Counted from the first letter of the stretch, positions 39,215 to 48,583 are shown. The stretch is 64,000 bases of DNA from Acidocella facilis ATCC 35904 (GCF_000687875.1 NZ_JHYG01000011.1:1-64000), one strand, 5' to 3'. A program made the numbers and translations. Notes: generated by a model not told the origin, from the letters alone.

Positions 39215-41536
39215 ATGCTGAGCCGGCTGTTCAGACGTTTATTTGCAGATCGTAAAGGCGCCACCGCGCTCGTCGTGGCGATCACGCTGGTGCCGATGCT
39301 GCTGGCCTCCATCACCGCCGTCGACATGGCACGTATCAGCGCCGCGCGCACGGTATTGCAGGCAGCGGTGGATTCCGCCGCCATTGCCGGCGGCGGCGTG
39401 TATGGCACCTCGGGGTCCAACACCTCGGCAATCAGTGCCGCCCAGGCCAGCTATGCCGGTTCGACCGCGACGCTCGGCGCGATGACCTCGAGCCTGACAA
39501 CCAGCAGCGACAGCTCCCTGGTCAGCACCTATTGTATCGCCAGCGCCAATGTTAGCTGCTCAGGTGTTGCCGCTGACAGCTCCGGCAGCTGCCCCACCGC
39601 CTATCAATATTGCGTGGTGGTGGCCGCGAAGCTGTCGCTCAACAATATTCTGCTCAACTGGCTGGTGCCAACCACGTGGCTGACGGCCAAAGGGGTAGAT
39701 AGTGTTGGGACCGTCAGCTACCAGGTCACGAATTCCAGTTTCTCGGGCACCATGGTCGGTTCGGCCTTTGATAAAAGTGATATTCTGACTTACATCGTGC
39801 CAACCAACAGCAGCGGCTCAGCAGATTTCGGCACGGTGCCGCAGGCCAACAGCGCTTGCACCACAGGCGTGATCGCCTCCACCGCATCTTCGGTGGCCGT
39901 GCCTTCCGGGACGGGCTGCAACTACGCGCTGGTTGGCTCCTCCTATGGCTCCTCGGCCACCGGCTCTCTCACCCTCTCTGGTGGCCAATATGTTGCCTTT
40001 GCCTTTGCCAACCTCACCGGCGGCACCACCAGTTTCGGCAATGATGGCGGGGTGCAGTATTACGACAACATCACCGTAAACGGCACCACTTACTCCAATG
40101 GCGCGTGCTATAATTACAATGACGGCCGAATCTACAACCAGTCAGTCTCGGACTGTCAGGACAACAACAATTACTCGTTTTCCGGCGAATGCCCGGTGCA
40201 CAACCTGTTCATGAGCTTCACCCAGGGAACCGGCGCGCCGAAGGCTGATTCGCTTAATATTTATTCCTCCGCCTATGAGATGCTGGGCTACCCTCCCACC
40301 TATGGCACCAACCACGCCTTAACCAGCTTCTCGAATACGATTTATCCATATGGCTACGCCGTGACCGTCCAGTGTCCACGCTGGCCGACCAGTGCTGGCG
40401 CAGCTGCAACTGACGGCGACGGCAGCCAGGTTCCGGCTGATACCAACATCACTGCTTACGCAACTGATTATCCCGGCAAGGGGGTCACTGACAGCACGGG
40501 TTTGTTGACCTATCCGCCGCCGTTGCAGAGCAGTTGCTCCCCGGCCGCTTCCTATCCGGCTTCGGGAAATCAAAGCGTCTCCAGCGATTGGTGGGGGTGG
40601 AACCCGCCCAACCCGAACTCAACCACGACGCTATATCCGTTGAGTGGGAATTCCTATAACGCGTCCTTCTGCACCAACCAGCCGACAATCACGTCGAACA
40701 ACGTGACCAGCTACGATCCAAGCTATAATGATTGCGCCCTCGCGATCCAGCCGCTTGGGCTATATTATCCGCCGGCCAGCGGTAGCACCACCAACCAGAA
40801 TTCCAGCACCAACGTGCCGGAGGTCACCACCACTTATAACGGCGTGACCACCACCGGCGCGGCGCTTCCGGACTACTATATCGTCATACGGAAGACCAAT
40901 GACCCTTCCGCAGCAATCATAGGTCTCGATCCGGTCTACGATAATCAAAATGGCGTTTCCGGCGGCCTGGTGTATCAGGATTCCAATCCGGGGGTGATCA
41001 CCAATACGCTGAATGGCTATGACGGAAACATAAAAGTCACGTACACGAAAGACGCCAACGGCAAGGTTACCGGCGCCACGGTCACCGACAAGGATAGGGC
41101 CGGCTTCTACCCGCCTTATGACAATTCCAGAAATCATGCTTACAAGAGTTACCAAATCACCGATGGCAGCTATGCCGGTGACTATGCTTTCCTGGAACGG
41201 CCTTCACCGCACGATTCCGGCTCCACGGCCTATGATCAAACACTGCCGCCAGAAGCGTCCCTGCGCTGTTTCAACCCGCAGCAAAACGGTTACACGTCGT
41301 CGACATTCACAGTCAGCAACAATAATAATGGCTCGCCGGTTGATCCACTGTCCAATCCTGAGCTGGGTGCCATCGAGTGCAGCGCCAATCAGAACCAGTC
41401 CTTCGCGATCTACTGGAACGATATGGGCGGGTATGAGAGCGATAATATCATCTACTGGAATGCCGCCACTGTGTTTACCTGTCCGGCCGCCACATCCAGC
41501 TACGGAGCCGGCTCGCCCTCCATCCTCAGCGGGTGA
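39215..41536 (+). CDS. TadG-like pilus-associated protein
   Basis: The protein is 773 residues from the ATG at 39215 (GAGGAG ends about ten bases upstream); an in-frame ATG at 39206 abuts that site and is less likely. The N-terminus (DRKGATALVVAITLVPMLLA, then AVDMARISAARTVLQAAVDSA and AIAGG) is the TadG/TadE membrane anchor. The remaining 700 residues are rich in Ser, Thr, Asn, Tyr and Gly, with scattered cysteines, unlike neighbouring proteins. No von Willebrand A motif was identified, unlike many TadG proteins. Base composition is visibly less GC-rich than in flanking genes, which suggests different selection or transfer. Confidence 0.78.
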   Translation: MLSRLFRRLFADRKGATALVVAITLVPMLLASITAVDMARISAARTVLQAAVDSAAIAGGGVYGTSGSNTSAISAAQASYAGSTATLGAMTSSLTTSSDSSLVSTYCIASANVSCSGVAADSSGSCPTAYQYCVVVAAKLSLNNILLNWLVPTTWLTAKGVDSVGTVSYQVTNSSFSGTMVGSAFDKSDILTYIVPTNSSGSADFGTVPQANSACTTGVIASTASSVAVPSGTGCNYALVGSSYGSSATGSLTLSGGQYVAFAFANLTGGTTSFGNDGGVQYYDNITVNGTTYSNGACYNYNDGRIYNQSVSDCQDNNNYSFSGECPVHNLFMSFTQGTGAPKADSLNIYSSAYEMLGYPPTYGTNHALTSFSNTIYPYGYAVTVQCPRWPTSAGAAATDGDGSQVPADTNITAYATDYPGKGVTDSTGLLTYPPPLQSSCSPAASYPASGNQSVSSDWWGWNPPNPNSTTTLYPLSGNSYNASFCTNQPTITSNNVTSYDPSYNDCALAIQPLGLYYPPASGSTTNQNSSTNVPEVTTTYNGVTTTGAALPDYYIVIRKTNDPSAAIIGLDPVYDNQNGVSGGLVYQDSNPGVITNTLNGYDGNIKVTYTKDANGKVTGATVTDKDRAGFYPPYDNSRNHAYKSYQITDGSYAGDYAFLERPSPHDSGSTAYDQTLPPEASLRCFNPQQNGYTSSTFTVSNNNNGSPVDPLSNPELGAIECSANQNQSFAIYWNDMGGYESDNIIYWNAATVFTCPAATSSYGAGSPSILSG

Positions 41537-41586
41537 GGCGGCGCGGGAGAGCTCCGAAGGGCGGGTCTTCAGCGATGTCTCTCAGC

Positions 41587-41673
41587 TGGTACGGACGGCC
41601 GGAATCGAACCGGCACGGGATTGCTCCCAACGGATTTTAAGTCCGTTGCGTCTACCAGTTTCGCCACGCCCGC
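41587..41673 (-). tRNA. tRNA-Leu (anticodon TAA)
   Basis: The 87-base minus-strand sequence starts GCGGGCGTGGCGAAACTGGT and has anticodon stem-loop CGGACTTAAAATCCG with anticodon TAA, a long variable arm typical of leucine tRNAs, T-arm GGTTCGATTCC and an encoded 3' CCA. It lies between the Tad-like operon and the PBP gene, opposite to both. Confidence 0.97.
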
Positions 41674-41754
41674 ACGCCGCCTGTTTACTCGTTCTGGCGG
41701 CGCGGTCAAACCGGTGGTTGACGTCGCCCCCTTCCTCTTGGCAGCAGGGGAGGG

Positions 41755-43590
41755 ATGCCCAGCCCGCCCAAGCCCCCGCCAAAGCCGTCGCCCAAGCCGG
41801 GTCCTAAGCCGGGCCCCAAGCCGCCCGCGAAGCCCGCGCTGCGGCCCTCGCCGCAGCTGGTCCGGCGCGCCCGGCATGGCTGGGCGGCCACCCGCCTCCT
41901 GGTGATTTTGGCCATATGGGGGGCGCTGGCCTGCTTTCTGGTCGGGCTCTGGTTCACCTGGGATTTGCCGAATCCGGCCATCGCGGTCACCCAGACCCGC
42001 CGCCCCGCCATCCGCCTGCTCGACCCGCAAGGCCATCTGCTCGCCCGGTTCGGCGATGTCTCCGGCCAGGTCGTGCTCCCCGCCGCTCTCCCGCCTTACG
42101 TCCCCGCCGCCTTCATCGCCATTGAGGACCGGCGCTTCGCCAAGCACGGCCCGTTCGATTTCATGGGTATTTTCCGCGCTTTGGTCTCGGACGTCCTCCA
42201 CCGCCGGGTGGTGCAGGGCGGCTCGACCCTGACCCAGCAGGTGGCGAAAACCCTGTTCCTCGGCAACCAGCGCACGCTGCGCCGCAAAGTGCAGGAGGCG
42301 GTGCTGGCGCTGTGGCTCTGGCACCATTACAGCCGCCAGGAGATCCTCGGCATCTATCTCAACCGCGTCTATCTCGGCGAAGGCGCCTACGGGATTGACG
42401 CCGCCGCTAGGCTCTATTTCAACGAGCCGGCCAGCCGGCTCAGCATCGCCCAGGCCGCCATCCTGGCCGGGCTGCCGAAGGCGCCCTCCAGCCTCAACCC
42501 GCTGGTCAATTCCCAGGCCGCCGCCAACCGCGCCACCCAGGTGCTGGATGCGATGGTCTCAACCGGCGCGATCTCGCCCGAGCAGGATAACGCGGCCGCC
42601 GCCCAGCTGGCGGACGCCGCCTCGCCGATCTCGCGCACCTCCTGGTTCGCGCTCTGGACCATGCAGCACGAGGCCGATCTGATCCCCGAAGGCGAGGACA
42701 TCGCCTTCACCACCACCATGTCGACGGGCCTGCAGACCGCCGCGCAGGCGGCCCTGGATTCCACCATCGCCGAACAGGGGGCCAAATATCGCGTCTCCCA
42801 GGGCGCCATCGTCGTGCTCGATGCGCGCAGCGGCGCGGTGCGGGCGCTTGTCGGCGGGGTGGGGGACCTGGAGGGCTATAACCGCGCCGTGCTCGCCCGC
42901 CGCCAGACCGGCTCGGCGATCAAGCCGGTTGTCTGGCTGGCCGGGCTGCTGGCCGGCATGTCGCCGAACGACACGGTTTTGGATGGCCCGCTCAACATCC
43001 ATGGCTACCGCCCGCATGACGATGAAGCCTATCACGGCGAGGTCAGCCTGACTGAGGCCCTGGCGGATTCGATGAACACCGCCGCCATCCGCATCTTGAT
43101 GCGCGCCGGCGGCCCGCGCCGGGTCATCGCGGTGGCGCGGTTGCTCGGGCTGGATGATCATTTTCCCAAGGACGCGACGATGGCGCTGGGCACCGGGGCG
43201 GTCGGGGTGCTGCAACTCGCCAGCGCCTATGCGGTGTTTTTCAATGGGGGCGAGCGTGTCACGCCTTATGGTGTCACCGCCATCAATGGCGCGCCGGCCC
43301 ATATCGAGGCGCCGGTGCCGGTGGTGCCAGCGGGCGATGCGCAGGCGGTGGCGGGGATGATGCGCCAGGTCGTGCTCTCCGGCACCGGCCGCGTGGCCTT
43401 TATTCCGGGCGTTTATACGGCGGGCAAAACCGGCACCACCCAGGATTATCGCGATGGCTGGTTCGTCGGCTACGCCAAGGGGGACATCATCGCCGTCTGG
43501 CTTGGCAATGATGATAACAGCCCGGCGGAGAAGCTGTATGGCGGCACGCTGCCGGCGGAGATTTTCAAGGAAATTGCGGGAGCTTTATAA
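41755..43590 (+). CDS. class A penicillin-binding protein (glycosyltransferase/transpeptidase)
   Basis: A 611-residue bifunctional peptidoglycan synthase. The cytoplasmic N-terminus is a Pro/Lys repeat (P-K-P-x) of about 35 residues, followed by one membrane helix (about 52-72). The GT51 domain has AIEDRRFAKHGPFDFMGI with the catalytic glutamate and GGSTLTQQVAKTLF. The transpeptidase domain has TGSAIKP (S-x-x-K), SMN (S-x-N) and KTGTT (K-T-G) in the right order, so it should bind beta-lactams. It resembles the shorter PBP1A/1B group. It ends in Leu(TTA)-stop(TAA), where the TAA belongs to family 1 repeat copy C. Confidence 0.93.
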   Translation: MPSPPKPPPKPSPKPGPKPGPKPPAKPALRPSPQLVRRARHGWAATRLLVILAIWGALACFLVGLWFTWDLPNPAIAVTQTRRPAIRLLDPQGHLLARFGDVSGQVVLPAALPPYVPAAFIAIEDRRFAKHGPFDFMGIFRALVSDVLHRRVVQGGSTLTQQVAKTLFLGNQRTLRRKVQEAVLALWLWHHYSRQEILGIYLNRVYLGEGAYGIDAAARLYFNEPASRLSIAQAAILAGLPKAPSSLNPLVNSQAAANRATQVLDAMVSTGAISPEQDNAAAAQLADAASPISRTSWFALWTMQHEADLIPEGEDIAFTTTMSTGLQTAAQAALDSTIAEQGAKYRVSQGAIVVLDARSGAVRALVGGVGDLEGYNRAVLARRQTGSAIKPVVWLAGLLAGMSPNDTVLDGPLNIHGYRPHDDEAYHGEVSLTEALADSMNTAAIRILMRAGGPRRVIAVARLLGLDDHFPKDATMALGTGAVGVLQLASAYAVFFNGGERVTPYGVTAINGAPAHIEAPVPVVPAGDAQAVAGMMRQVVLSGTGRVAFIPGVYTAGKTGTTQDYRDGWFVGYAKGDIIAVWLGNDDNSPAEKLYGGTLPAEIFKEIAGAL

Positions 43591-43719
43591 AAGTTTTTTG
43601 GTGCCGCTTTTTTCCAAAAAAGCGGCGAAAACGTCTGGGGTGGTGGCAATGCTGTTGTCACCACCCCAGGCGTCCTTGGGAACTTTTTGAAAAAAGTTCC
43701 CAAACCCTCAAAAACTTTT
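43588..43719. repeat. three-hairpin structured repeat (family 1), copy C
   Basis: Inverted relative to copies A and B. The outer stem starts TAAAAGTTTTTTGGT and ends with CCCTCAAAAACTTTT. It encloses GCCGCTTTTTT/AAAAAAGCGGC, a core GGGGTGGTGGCAA with TTGTCACCACCCC (one mismatch), and GGGAACTTTTT/AAAAAGTTCCC. It fills the gap between the convergent PBP and KefB-type genes. The first TAA is the PBP stop codon. Confidence 0.92.
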
Positions 43720-43725
43720 GCAACC

Positions 43726-45510
43726 TTAAGCCGGCTTGGCGTCGTCCTCGTCCATGTCGCTCTGGTCGGTCTCGAACAGATCCTGCAACTCCTTCGCCGC
43801 CTCCTGCGCCGTCTGGATCAGCCTTCCCTCGTCATTCCCGTAAGCGTAGGTCTCGTGCAGAATCTGGTCGTCATGCCGGCGGAACAGCTCAATCGCGCGT
43901 TTCGCCTGCGCCTCCGGCACATCCAGCGCCTCCAGCACAATCTCCGTCAGCCGCAGCGAGGAAAAGAACGTCTCACGCACGAAATGGTCCACCCCGGCGC
44001 CCATCAGCGCATGCACATGGTTGCGGTTGCGCGCCCGGGCGATGACACGCAGCTGCGGGAATTTCCGCCGCACCATCTCCGCCACCCGCACGCTGGCCTC
44101 CATATCGTCCAGAGCGATCACCAGAACTTTCGCGCTCTCCGCCCCGGCGGCGCGCATCAATTCCTCACGCGTCGGGTCGCCATAGAACACCCGCACCCCG
44201 AAGCGCCGCACGAAATCCACCTGGGTCGAGCTGCGATCCAAAGCGGTGTAGCGGATCTTCTGCATCGCCAGCACGCGTCCGATAATCTGCCCCACCCGCC
44301 CGAACCCGCAAATGATCACCGGCGAGGCCTGCATGTCCTCCAGCTTGTCGTAAGGCCGCGCCTTCTTGGCTTCCAGCTTCGGCTGCACGAAGCGCTCGGA
44401 GAGGGTGAACAAAATCGGCGCCGCCAGCATCGAGAGCGCGATGACGAGATTGGCCTCCGCCGCCAGCTCCTTCGCCAGCGTCCCCTGCGCCACCGCGGCG
44501 GCGAACAGCACGAAGCCGAACTCACTGCCCTCCGGCAGCACGGTGGCAAAGCGCAAGGCCGCGCCCTTGATGCCCCGGCGCAGATAGGACACCCCGTAAC
44601 CGATGCCGGTTTTCACCGCGACCAGGCCGATCACCAGCCCGGCAATCTCCAGCGGCTTATGCAGCAGCAGCCCAAGATCCGCCGACATGCCGACGGACAT
44701 GAAGAAGAATCCCAGCAGCAGCCCCTCGAACGGTTCCACATCCGCCTGCAGCTCATGCCGGTAATCTGAATCAGAGACCACGACCCCGGCCAGAAACGCG
44801 CCCAGCGAGGCCGAAAGCCCGGCCCATTCCGCCAGTGCCGCGGTGCCCACCACCAGCAGCAAGGCGGTGGCGGTGAACACTTCCGGCACCTTGGCGGACG
44901 CGACCATCCTGAACAGATAGGGCACCAGCAGATAGCCGCCGGCGAGAATCCCCGCCACCACCGCCGCCCCGCGCGCCACCGCGATCCAGGAGAAATGCGC
45001 CGAGCCGCCGCCGGCCAGGATCGGCAGCAAGGCCAGCACCGGAATCGCCGCCATATCCTGGAACAGCAGCACGGCGAAGGCGTCGCGGCCGGGAATGGTG
45101 GGCAGCAGATTGCGCTCGGAGAGCAAAGGCAGGGCGATGGCGGTGGAGGAGAGGGCGAGGCCGATGCCGAGCACCAGCGCATCCAGCGCCGGCACGCCAA
45201 AGGCCATCGCCGCCCCGGCCAGCACGGCGGAGGTCGGCAGCATCTGCGCTGCCCCCAGCCCGAACACCGCCTTGCGCAGCACCCAGAGACGATGCGGGCG
45301 CAGCTCCAGCCCGATCAGGAACAGCAGCATGGTCACGCCGAGTTCGGAGACATTGCTGATCTGATCGACATTATAGACGAGCCCCAGCACCGAGGGGCCG
45401 ATGATGACACCGGCGGCCAGATAGCCGAGAATGCTGCCCAGCCCCGCATAGCGCGAGAGCGGCACGGCGAGGACGATGGCGGCGAGCAGGATCAGCAGGG
45501 TCGTGAACAT
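43726..45510 (-). CDS. KefB/KefC-type cation:proton antiporter
   Basis: The 594-residue protein has about 12 membrane helices of the CPA2 antiporter family (SRYAGLGSILGYLAAGVIIG; VSELGVTMLLFLIGLEL), followed by a TrkA-N/RCK domain (VIICGFGRVGQIIGRVLAMQ, residues about 405-520). It ends in an acidic tail (ETDQSDMDEDDAKP). KefB-type systems release potassium while acidifying the cytoplasm and are gated by glutathione adducts in E. coli; that detail is not shown here. The ATG at 45510 starts the first helix. The frame continues upstream through repeat copy D, but this part is an artefact of the repeat. Confidence 0.9.
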   Translation of the reverse strand: MFTTLLILLAAIVLAVPLSRYAGLGSILGYLAAGVIIGPSVLGLVYNVDQISNVSELGVTMLLFLIGLELRPHRLWVLRKAVFGLGAAQMLPTSAVLAGAAMAFGVPALDALVLGIGLALSSTAIALPLLSERNLLPTIPGRDAFAVLLFQDMAAIPVLALLPILAGGGSAHFSWIAVARGAAVVAGILAGGYLLVPYLFRMVASAKVPEVFTATALLLVVGTAALAEWAGLSASLGAFLAGVVVSDSDYRHELQADVEPFEGLLLGFFFMSVGMSADLGLLLHKPLEIAGLVIGLVAVKTGIGYGVSYLRRGIKGAALRFATVLPEGSEFGFVLFAAAVAQGTLAKELAAEANLVIALSMLAAPILFTLSERFVQPKLEAKKARPYDKLEDMQASPVIICGFGRVGQIIGRVLAMQKIRYTALDRSSTQVDFVRRFGVRVFYGDPTREELMRAAGAESAKVLVIALDDMEASVRVAEMVRRKFPQLRVIARARNRNHVHALMGAGVDHFVRETFFSSLRLTEIVLEALDVPEAQAKRAIELFRRHDDQILHETYAYGNDEGRLIQTAQEAAKELQDLFETDQSDMDEDDAKPA

Positions 45511-45558
45511 GCTGAATATCTTACCGGAACTCGCCGGATAAAGCCTTGAACAAATTTG

Positions 45559-45690
45559 TAAAAGTTTTTTGGTGCCGCTTTTTTTCAAAAAAGCGGCGAA
45601 AACGTTTGGGGTGGTGGCATTGTCGTTGCCACCACCCCAAACGTTTGTGGGGACTTTTTTCAAAAAGTCCCCACACCCCCAAAAACTTTT
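45559..45690. repeat. three-hairpin structured repeat (family 1), copy D
   Basis: In the same orientation as copy C. The outer stem is TAAAAGTTTTTTGGT with the closing CCCCCAAAAACTTTT. It encloses GCCGCTTTTTT/AAAAAAGCGGC, a perfect core with AACGTTTGGGGTGGTGGCA and its complement, and GGGGACTTTTT/AAAAAGTCCCC. The last stem differs from copy C at one position on both sides. It lies between two minus-strand genes, after the UbiH-type gene and about 50 bases upstream of the KefB-type start. Confidence 0.93.
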
Positions 45691-45700
45691 AAAAACTAAT

Positions 45701-46882
45701 TCAGCGCCCCATCGCCGCCAGCATGAAGCGCTGCTTCAGCCGGGGCAGGCGTTCCACCGCCGCCAGGCCGAGGTCGCGCGCCAGCCGCACCGGCGGGAAA
45801 TTGGTCGAGAACAGCCGGTCCAGCGCATCCATGCCCAGCAGCATCGCCATGTTCACCGGCCGCTGCTTCGCCTGATAGGCGCGCAGCACCGATGAAGCCC
45901 CCGGATCCTGCGCTGGCGCCGCCAGCTCCAGCAGCGCCGCCGCATCCCGCAGGCCGAGATTGAGCCCCTGGCCGGCGATCGGGTGCACGCCATGCGCCGC
46001 ATCCCCCACCAAAGCCAGCCTTGTATCGTAATAACGCGACGCGTACATCGCATAGAGCGGATAGAGCCAGCGCCGCCCGGCCGGGCGCAGCGCCCCCAGC
46101 CGGTTGCCCAGCCGTGCATGCACCTGCGCCAGCAGCGCCGCATCCTCCATGCCATAGAGCAACTTGGCGTTTGCGTCGCTCTCGGTGAAGACGATGGCGG
46201 AGACGTTGGGGTGCTCATCCGTGCCGGTCATCGGCAGCACCGCCAGCGGCCCCGCCGGCAGGAAATGCTCCAGCGCCACATTGTCATGCGGCTTTTCATG
46301 CGCCACCGCGAACACGACGGCGGTCTGATGATAAGGCAGCCGGGTCACGCTGATCCCTGCCTGCTGGCGCAACGGCGATTGCCGCCCCTCCGCCGCCACC
46401 ACCAGCCGCGCGGTGAAATGCTCCTCGCCGACGCTGATCTCCACCCCCTCCTCATGCCGGGTCACCCGCGCCTGCGCCGGGGCGCGGACGATCACCTCGG
46501 ACTCCGCCAGCGCCGCATTCAGCGCCACCCGCACCGAGCGCGCCTCGACGATCCAGCCAAATGGCTCGTCGCCGACAGCGCGATGGTCGAAATGCAGCTT
46601 CAAAGGGGAGGGGGCGCGGCCGGGCTTGCCGTCCGTCACGTCGATATCCTTGATCGGGCAGGGCGCGAAGGGCAGGCGGTCCCACAGCCCGGCCTCCTGC
46701 AGCAAGGGCCGGCAGCCCTGGGCGATGGCATAGGCCCGGCCATCGAAATCCGGGTGCTCCATCGGTTTCAGATCGGCCGTATCGACCAGTAACACCTTGC
46801 GGCCCCGTGCCGCCAAGGCCAGGGCCAGCGTGCCGCCCACCGGGCCGGCGCCAATGACCGCGATCTCGCATGTTTGCGTCAT
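45701..46882 (-). CDS. UbiH/UbiF/COQ6-type FAD-dependent hydroxylase
   Basis: A 393-residue flavoprotein monooxygenase, probably hydroxylating the ubiquinone ring. The ATG at 46882 gives MTQTCEIAVIGAGPVGGTLA, the FAD-binding Rossmann motif. VVAAEGRQSPLRQQAGI and ALVGDAAHGVHPIAGQGLNL (the GD motif and the UbiH/COQ6 signature) are intact. Which ring position it acts on (C5, C6 or C1) cannot be told, as alphaproteobacteria often use broad-specificity UbiL/UbiM-type enzymes. It ends ten bases before structured repeat copy D. Confidence 0.9.
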   Translation of the reverse strand: MTQTCEIAVIGAGPVGGTLALALAARGRKVLLVDTADLKPMEHPDFDGRAYAIAQGCRPLLQEAGLWDRLPFAPCPIKDIDVTDGKPGRAPSPLKLHFDHRAVGDEPFGWIVEARSVRVALNAALAESEVIVRAPAQARVTRHEEGVEISVGEEHFTARLVVAAEGRQSPLRQQAGISVTRLPYHQTAVVFAVAHEKPHDNVALEHFLPAGPLAVLPMTGTDEHPNVSAIVFTESDANAKLLYGMEDAALLAQVHARLGNRLGALRPAGRRWLYPLYAMYASRYYDTRLALVGDAAHGVHPIAGQGLNLGLRDAAALLELAAPAQDPGASSVLRAYQAKQRPVNMAMLLGMDALDRLFSTNFPPVRLARDLGLAAVERLPRLKQRFMLAAMGR

Positions 46883-47115
46883 GAGCCGATCTTGCCAGAA
46901 AATCCGGCGGCGGGAAACCGGCCCCTCCAGCGGAAACATTTCGGCATCAACATAACGCGCCGTTCATCCATTTCGTGCAGTGAAGAAAAATTGAACAGGT
47001 TTGTGCCGTTAAATTAGGCAGGCTCATTTCGTTCACCTGCCTCGCCGCCGCCCGGCGCCGCGTGCAGAGCCATGAATTGCCCGGCCCCCTGGTCCGGTAT
47101 CCGCGCCGCCTGCTC

Positions 47116-47131
47116 TGGCACGCTCCTTGCT
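47116..47131 (+). promoter_or_regulatory. consensus sigma-54 promoter of amtB
   Basis: TGGCAC at 47116-47121, five bases (GCTCC), then TTGCT at 47127-47131 match the sigma-54 (-24/-12) consensus TGGCAC-N5-TTGCW perfectly. Transcription would start near 47142, giving an untranslated leader of about 90 bases before amtB. Sigma-54 with NtrC is the classical nitrogen-limitation control of ammonium transporters; NtrC sites were not identified in the upstream sequence. Nothing else was recognised in the 46883-47230 gap. Confidence 0.88.
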
Positions 47132-47230
47132 CAGCAGTGATTTGCCTATCGCACTGAGCTGTCATGATCACGCGCTACCGGCCTGTTGGGCTCCAGGCCA
47201 CAAGGTAGCGCCATGAGGAACGAGGACTTG

Positions 47231-48556
47231 ATGACGAAAAGATCTCTTTTGGGCGTGCCCGCGGGCCTTGGCCTGGCAGCGTTTGGCTGCGCCCCCGCCC
47301 TGGCGCAGACGGCCGCTCCGACCCCGACCCTGAATTCGGGCGACACCGCCTGGATGCTGACCTCTTCGGCCATCGTGCTGATGATGACCATCCCGGGCCT
47401 GGCGCTGTATTATGCCGGCCTGCTGCGCAAGAAGAACATGCTGGCGATGCTGATGCAGATGTTCTTCACCACCGCTCTGGTCACCGTTCTGTGGTGCATC
47501 GTCGGCTACAGCCTGGCCTTCACCGCCGGCTCCGGCCCGCTCGCCGGCGTGTTTGGCGGCTTCTCCCGCGTGATGCTGCAGGGCACCGGCCTCAACGGCC
47601 TCTCCGGCACCATTCCTGAGACCGTGTTCGCGTTCTTCCAGTGCACCTTCGCCATCATCACCCCGGCGCTGATGCTGGGTGGCCCGGCTGACCGTCTGAA
47701 ATTCTCCTCCTCCATGGTCTTCGTCGGCGTCTGGCTGCTGCTGGTCTATTGCCCGATCGCCCACATGGTCTGGGGCCCCGGCGGCTTCCTCGGCAATCTC
47801 GGCGTGCTCGACTTCGCCGGCGGTACCGTCGTGCATATCGACAGCGCCGTCCCCGGCCTGATCGCCGCCATCATGGTCGGCAAGCGCTCCGGCTATGGCC
47901 GCGACAACATGGCCCCGGCGAATCTGGGCTATGCGATGGTCGGCGCCGCGCTGCTGTGGGTGGGCTGGTTCGGCTTCAATGCCGGCTCCGCGCTCACCGC
48001 TGGCGGTCAGGCTGGCATGGCCGCGATCAACACCCAGCTCGCCACCGCCGCCGCCGTGCTCTCCTGGGTCATCGTGGAATGGATGGTCAAGGGCAAGCCG
48101 AGCCTGCTGGGCGCCATCTCCGGCGCGGTCGCCGGCCTCGTCGCCATCACCCCGGCCTGCGGCTTCGTGCCGGTCGGCGGCGCGCTGGTCATCGGCCTGG
48201 CGGCTGGCGTGGTCTGCTTCTGGGGCGTCACCGGCTTCAAGAACATGTTCGGCTATGATGACGCGCTGGATGTCTGGGGCGTGCATGGCCTCGGCGGCAT
48301 CCTGGGCGCGCTGCTCACCGGCGTCTTCGCGGTGGCGGCTGTCGGCGGCACCGGCCATTCCGGCCTGATCGACGGCAACCCGAAGCAGATCCTGATCCAG
48401 GCCGAGGGCATCATCGTCACCATCGTCTACGATGCCGTCATCTCCTACATCATCCTGAAGCTGATCGACCTGACCATGGGTCTGCGCGTCTCCAAGGAGG
48501 ACGAGATCGAGGGTCTGGACATCACCCAGCATGGCGAGGTCATCCAGCACGGCTGA
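47231..48556 (+). CDS. amtB: ammonium transporter AmtB
   Basis: A 441-residue Amt/MEP/Rh channel. A signal-like N-terminus (MTKRSLLGVPAGLGLAAFGC ... LAQ) is followed by 11 membrane helices, as in E. coli AmtB, which also has a cleaved leader. GLALYYAGLLRKKNMLAMLM, DFAGGTVVHIDSAVPGLIAA (with one pore histidine of the twin-His pair) and GVHGLGGILGALLTGVFA (with the other) are conserved. The ATG at 47231 has GAGGAC just upstream; an ATG at 47213 is less likely. No glnK partner gene is adjacent, which is unusual. A strong terminator follows. Confidence 0.95.
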   Translation: MTKRSLLGVPAGLGLAAFGCAPALAQTAAPTPTLNSGDTAWMLTSSAIVLMMTIPGLALYYAGLLRKKNMLAMLMQMFFTTALVTVLWCIVGYSLAFTAGSGPLAGVFGGFSRVMLQGTGLNGLSGTIPETVFAFFQCTFAIITPALMLGGPADRLKFSSSMVFVGVWLLLVYCPIAHMVWGPGGFLGNLGVLDFAGGTVVHIDSAVPGLIAAIMVGKRSGYGRDNMAPANLGYAMVGAALLWVGWFGFNAGSALTAGGQAGMAAINTQLATAAAVLSWVIVEWMVKGKPSLLGAISGAVAGLVAITPACGFVPVGGALVIGLAAGVVCFWGVTGFKNMFGYDDALDVWGVHGLGGILGALLTGVFAVAAVGGTGHSGLIDGNPKQILIQAEGIIVTIVYDAVISYIILKLIDLTMGLRVSKEDEIEGLDITQHGEVIQHG

Positions 48557-48583
48557 ACCGCCTCGGATCACCGCCCGAAACAG

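Noticed and set aside
39206-41536. The TadG-like gene as a decaying pseudogene because of its odd composition
   Set aside because: The frame is intact over 770 codons, overlaps cleanly with its operon and keeps a proper anchor; the composition fits a surface-exposed protein.
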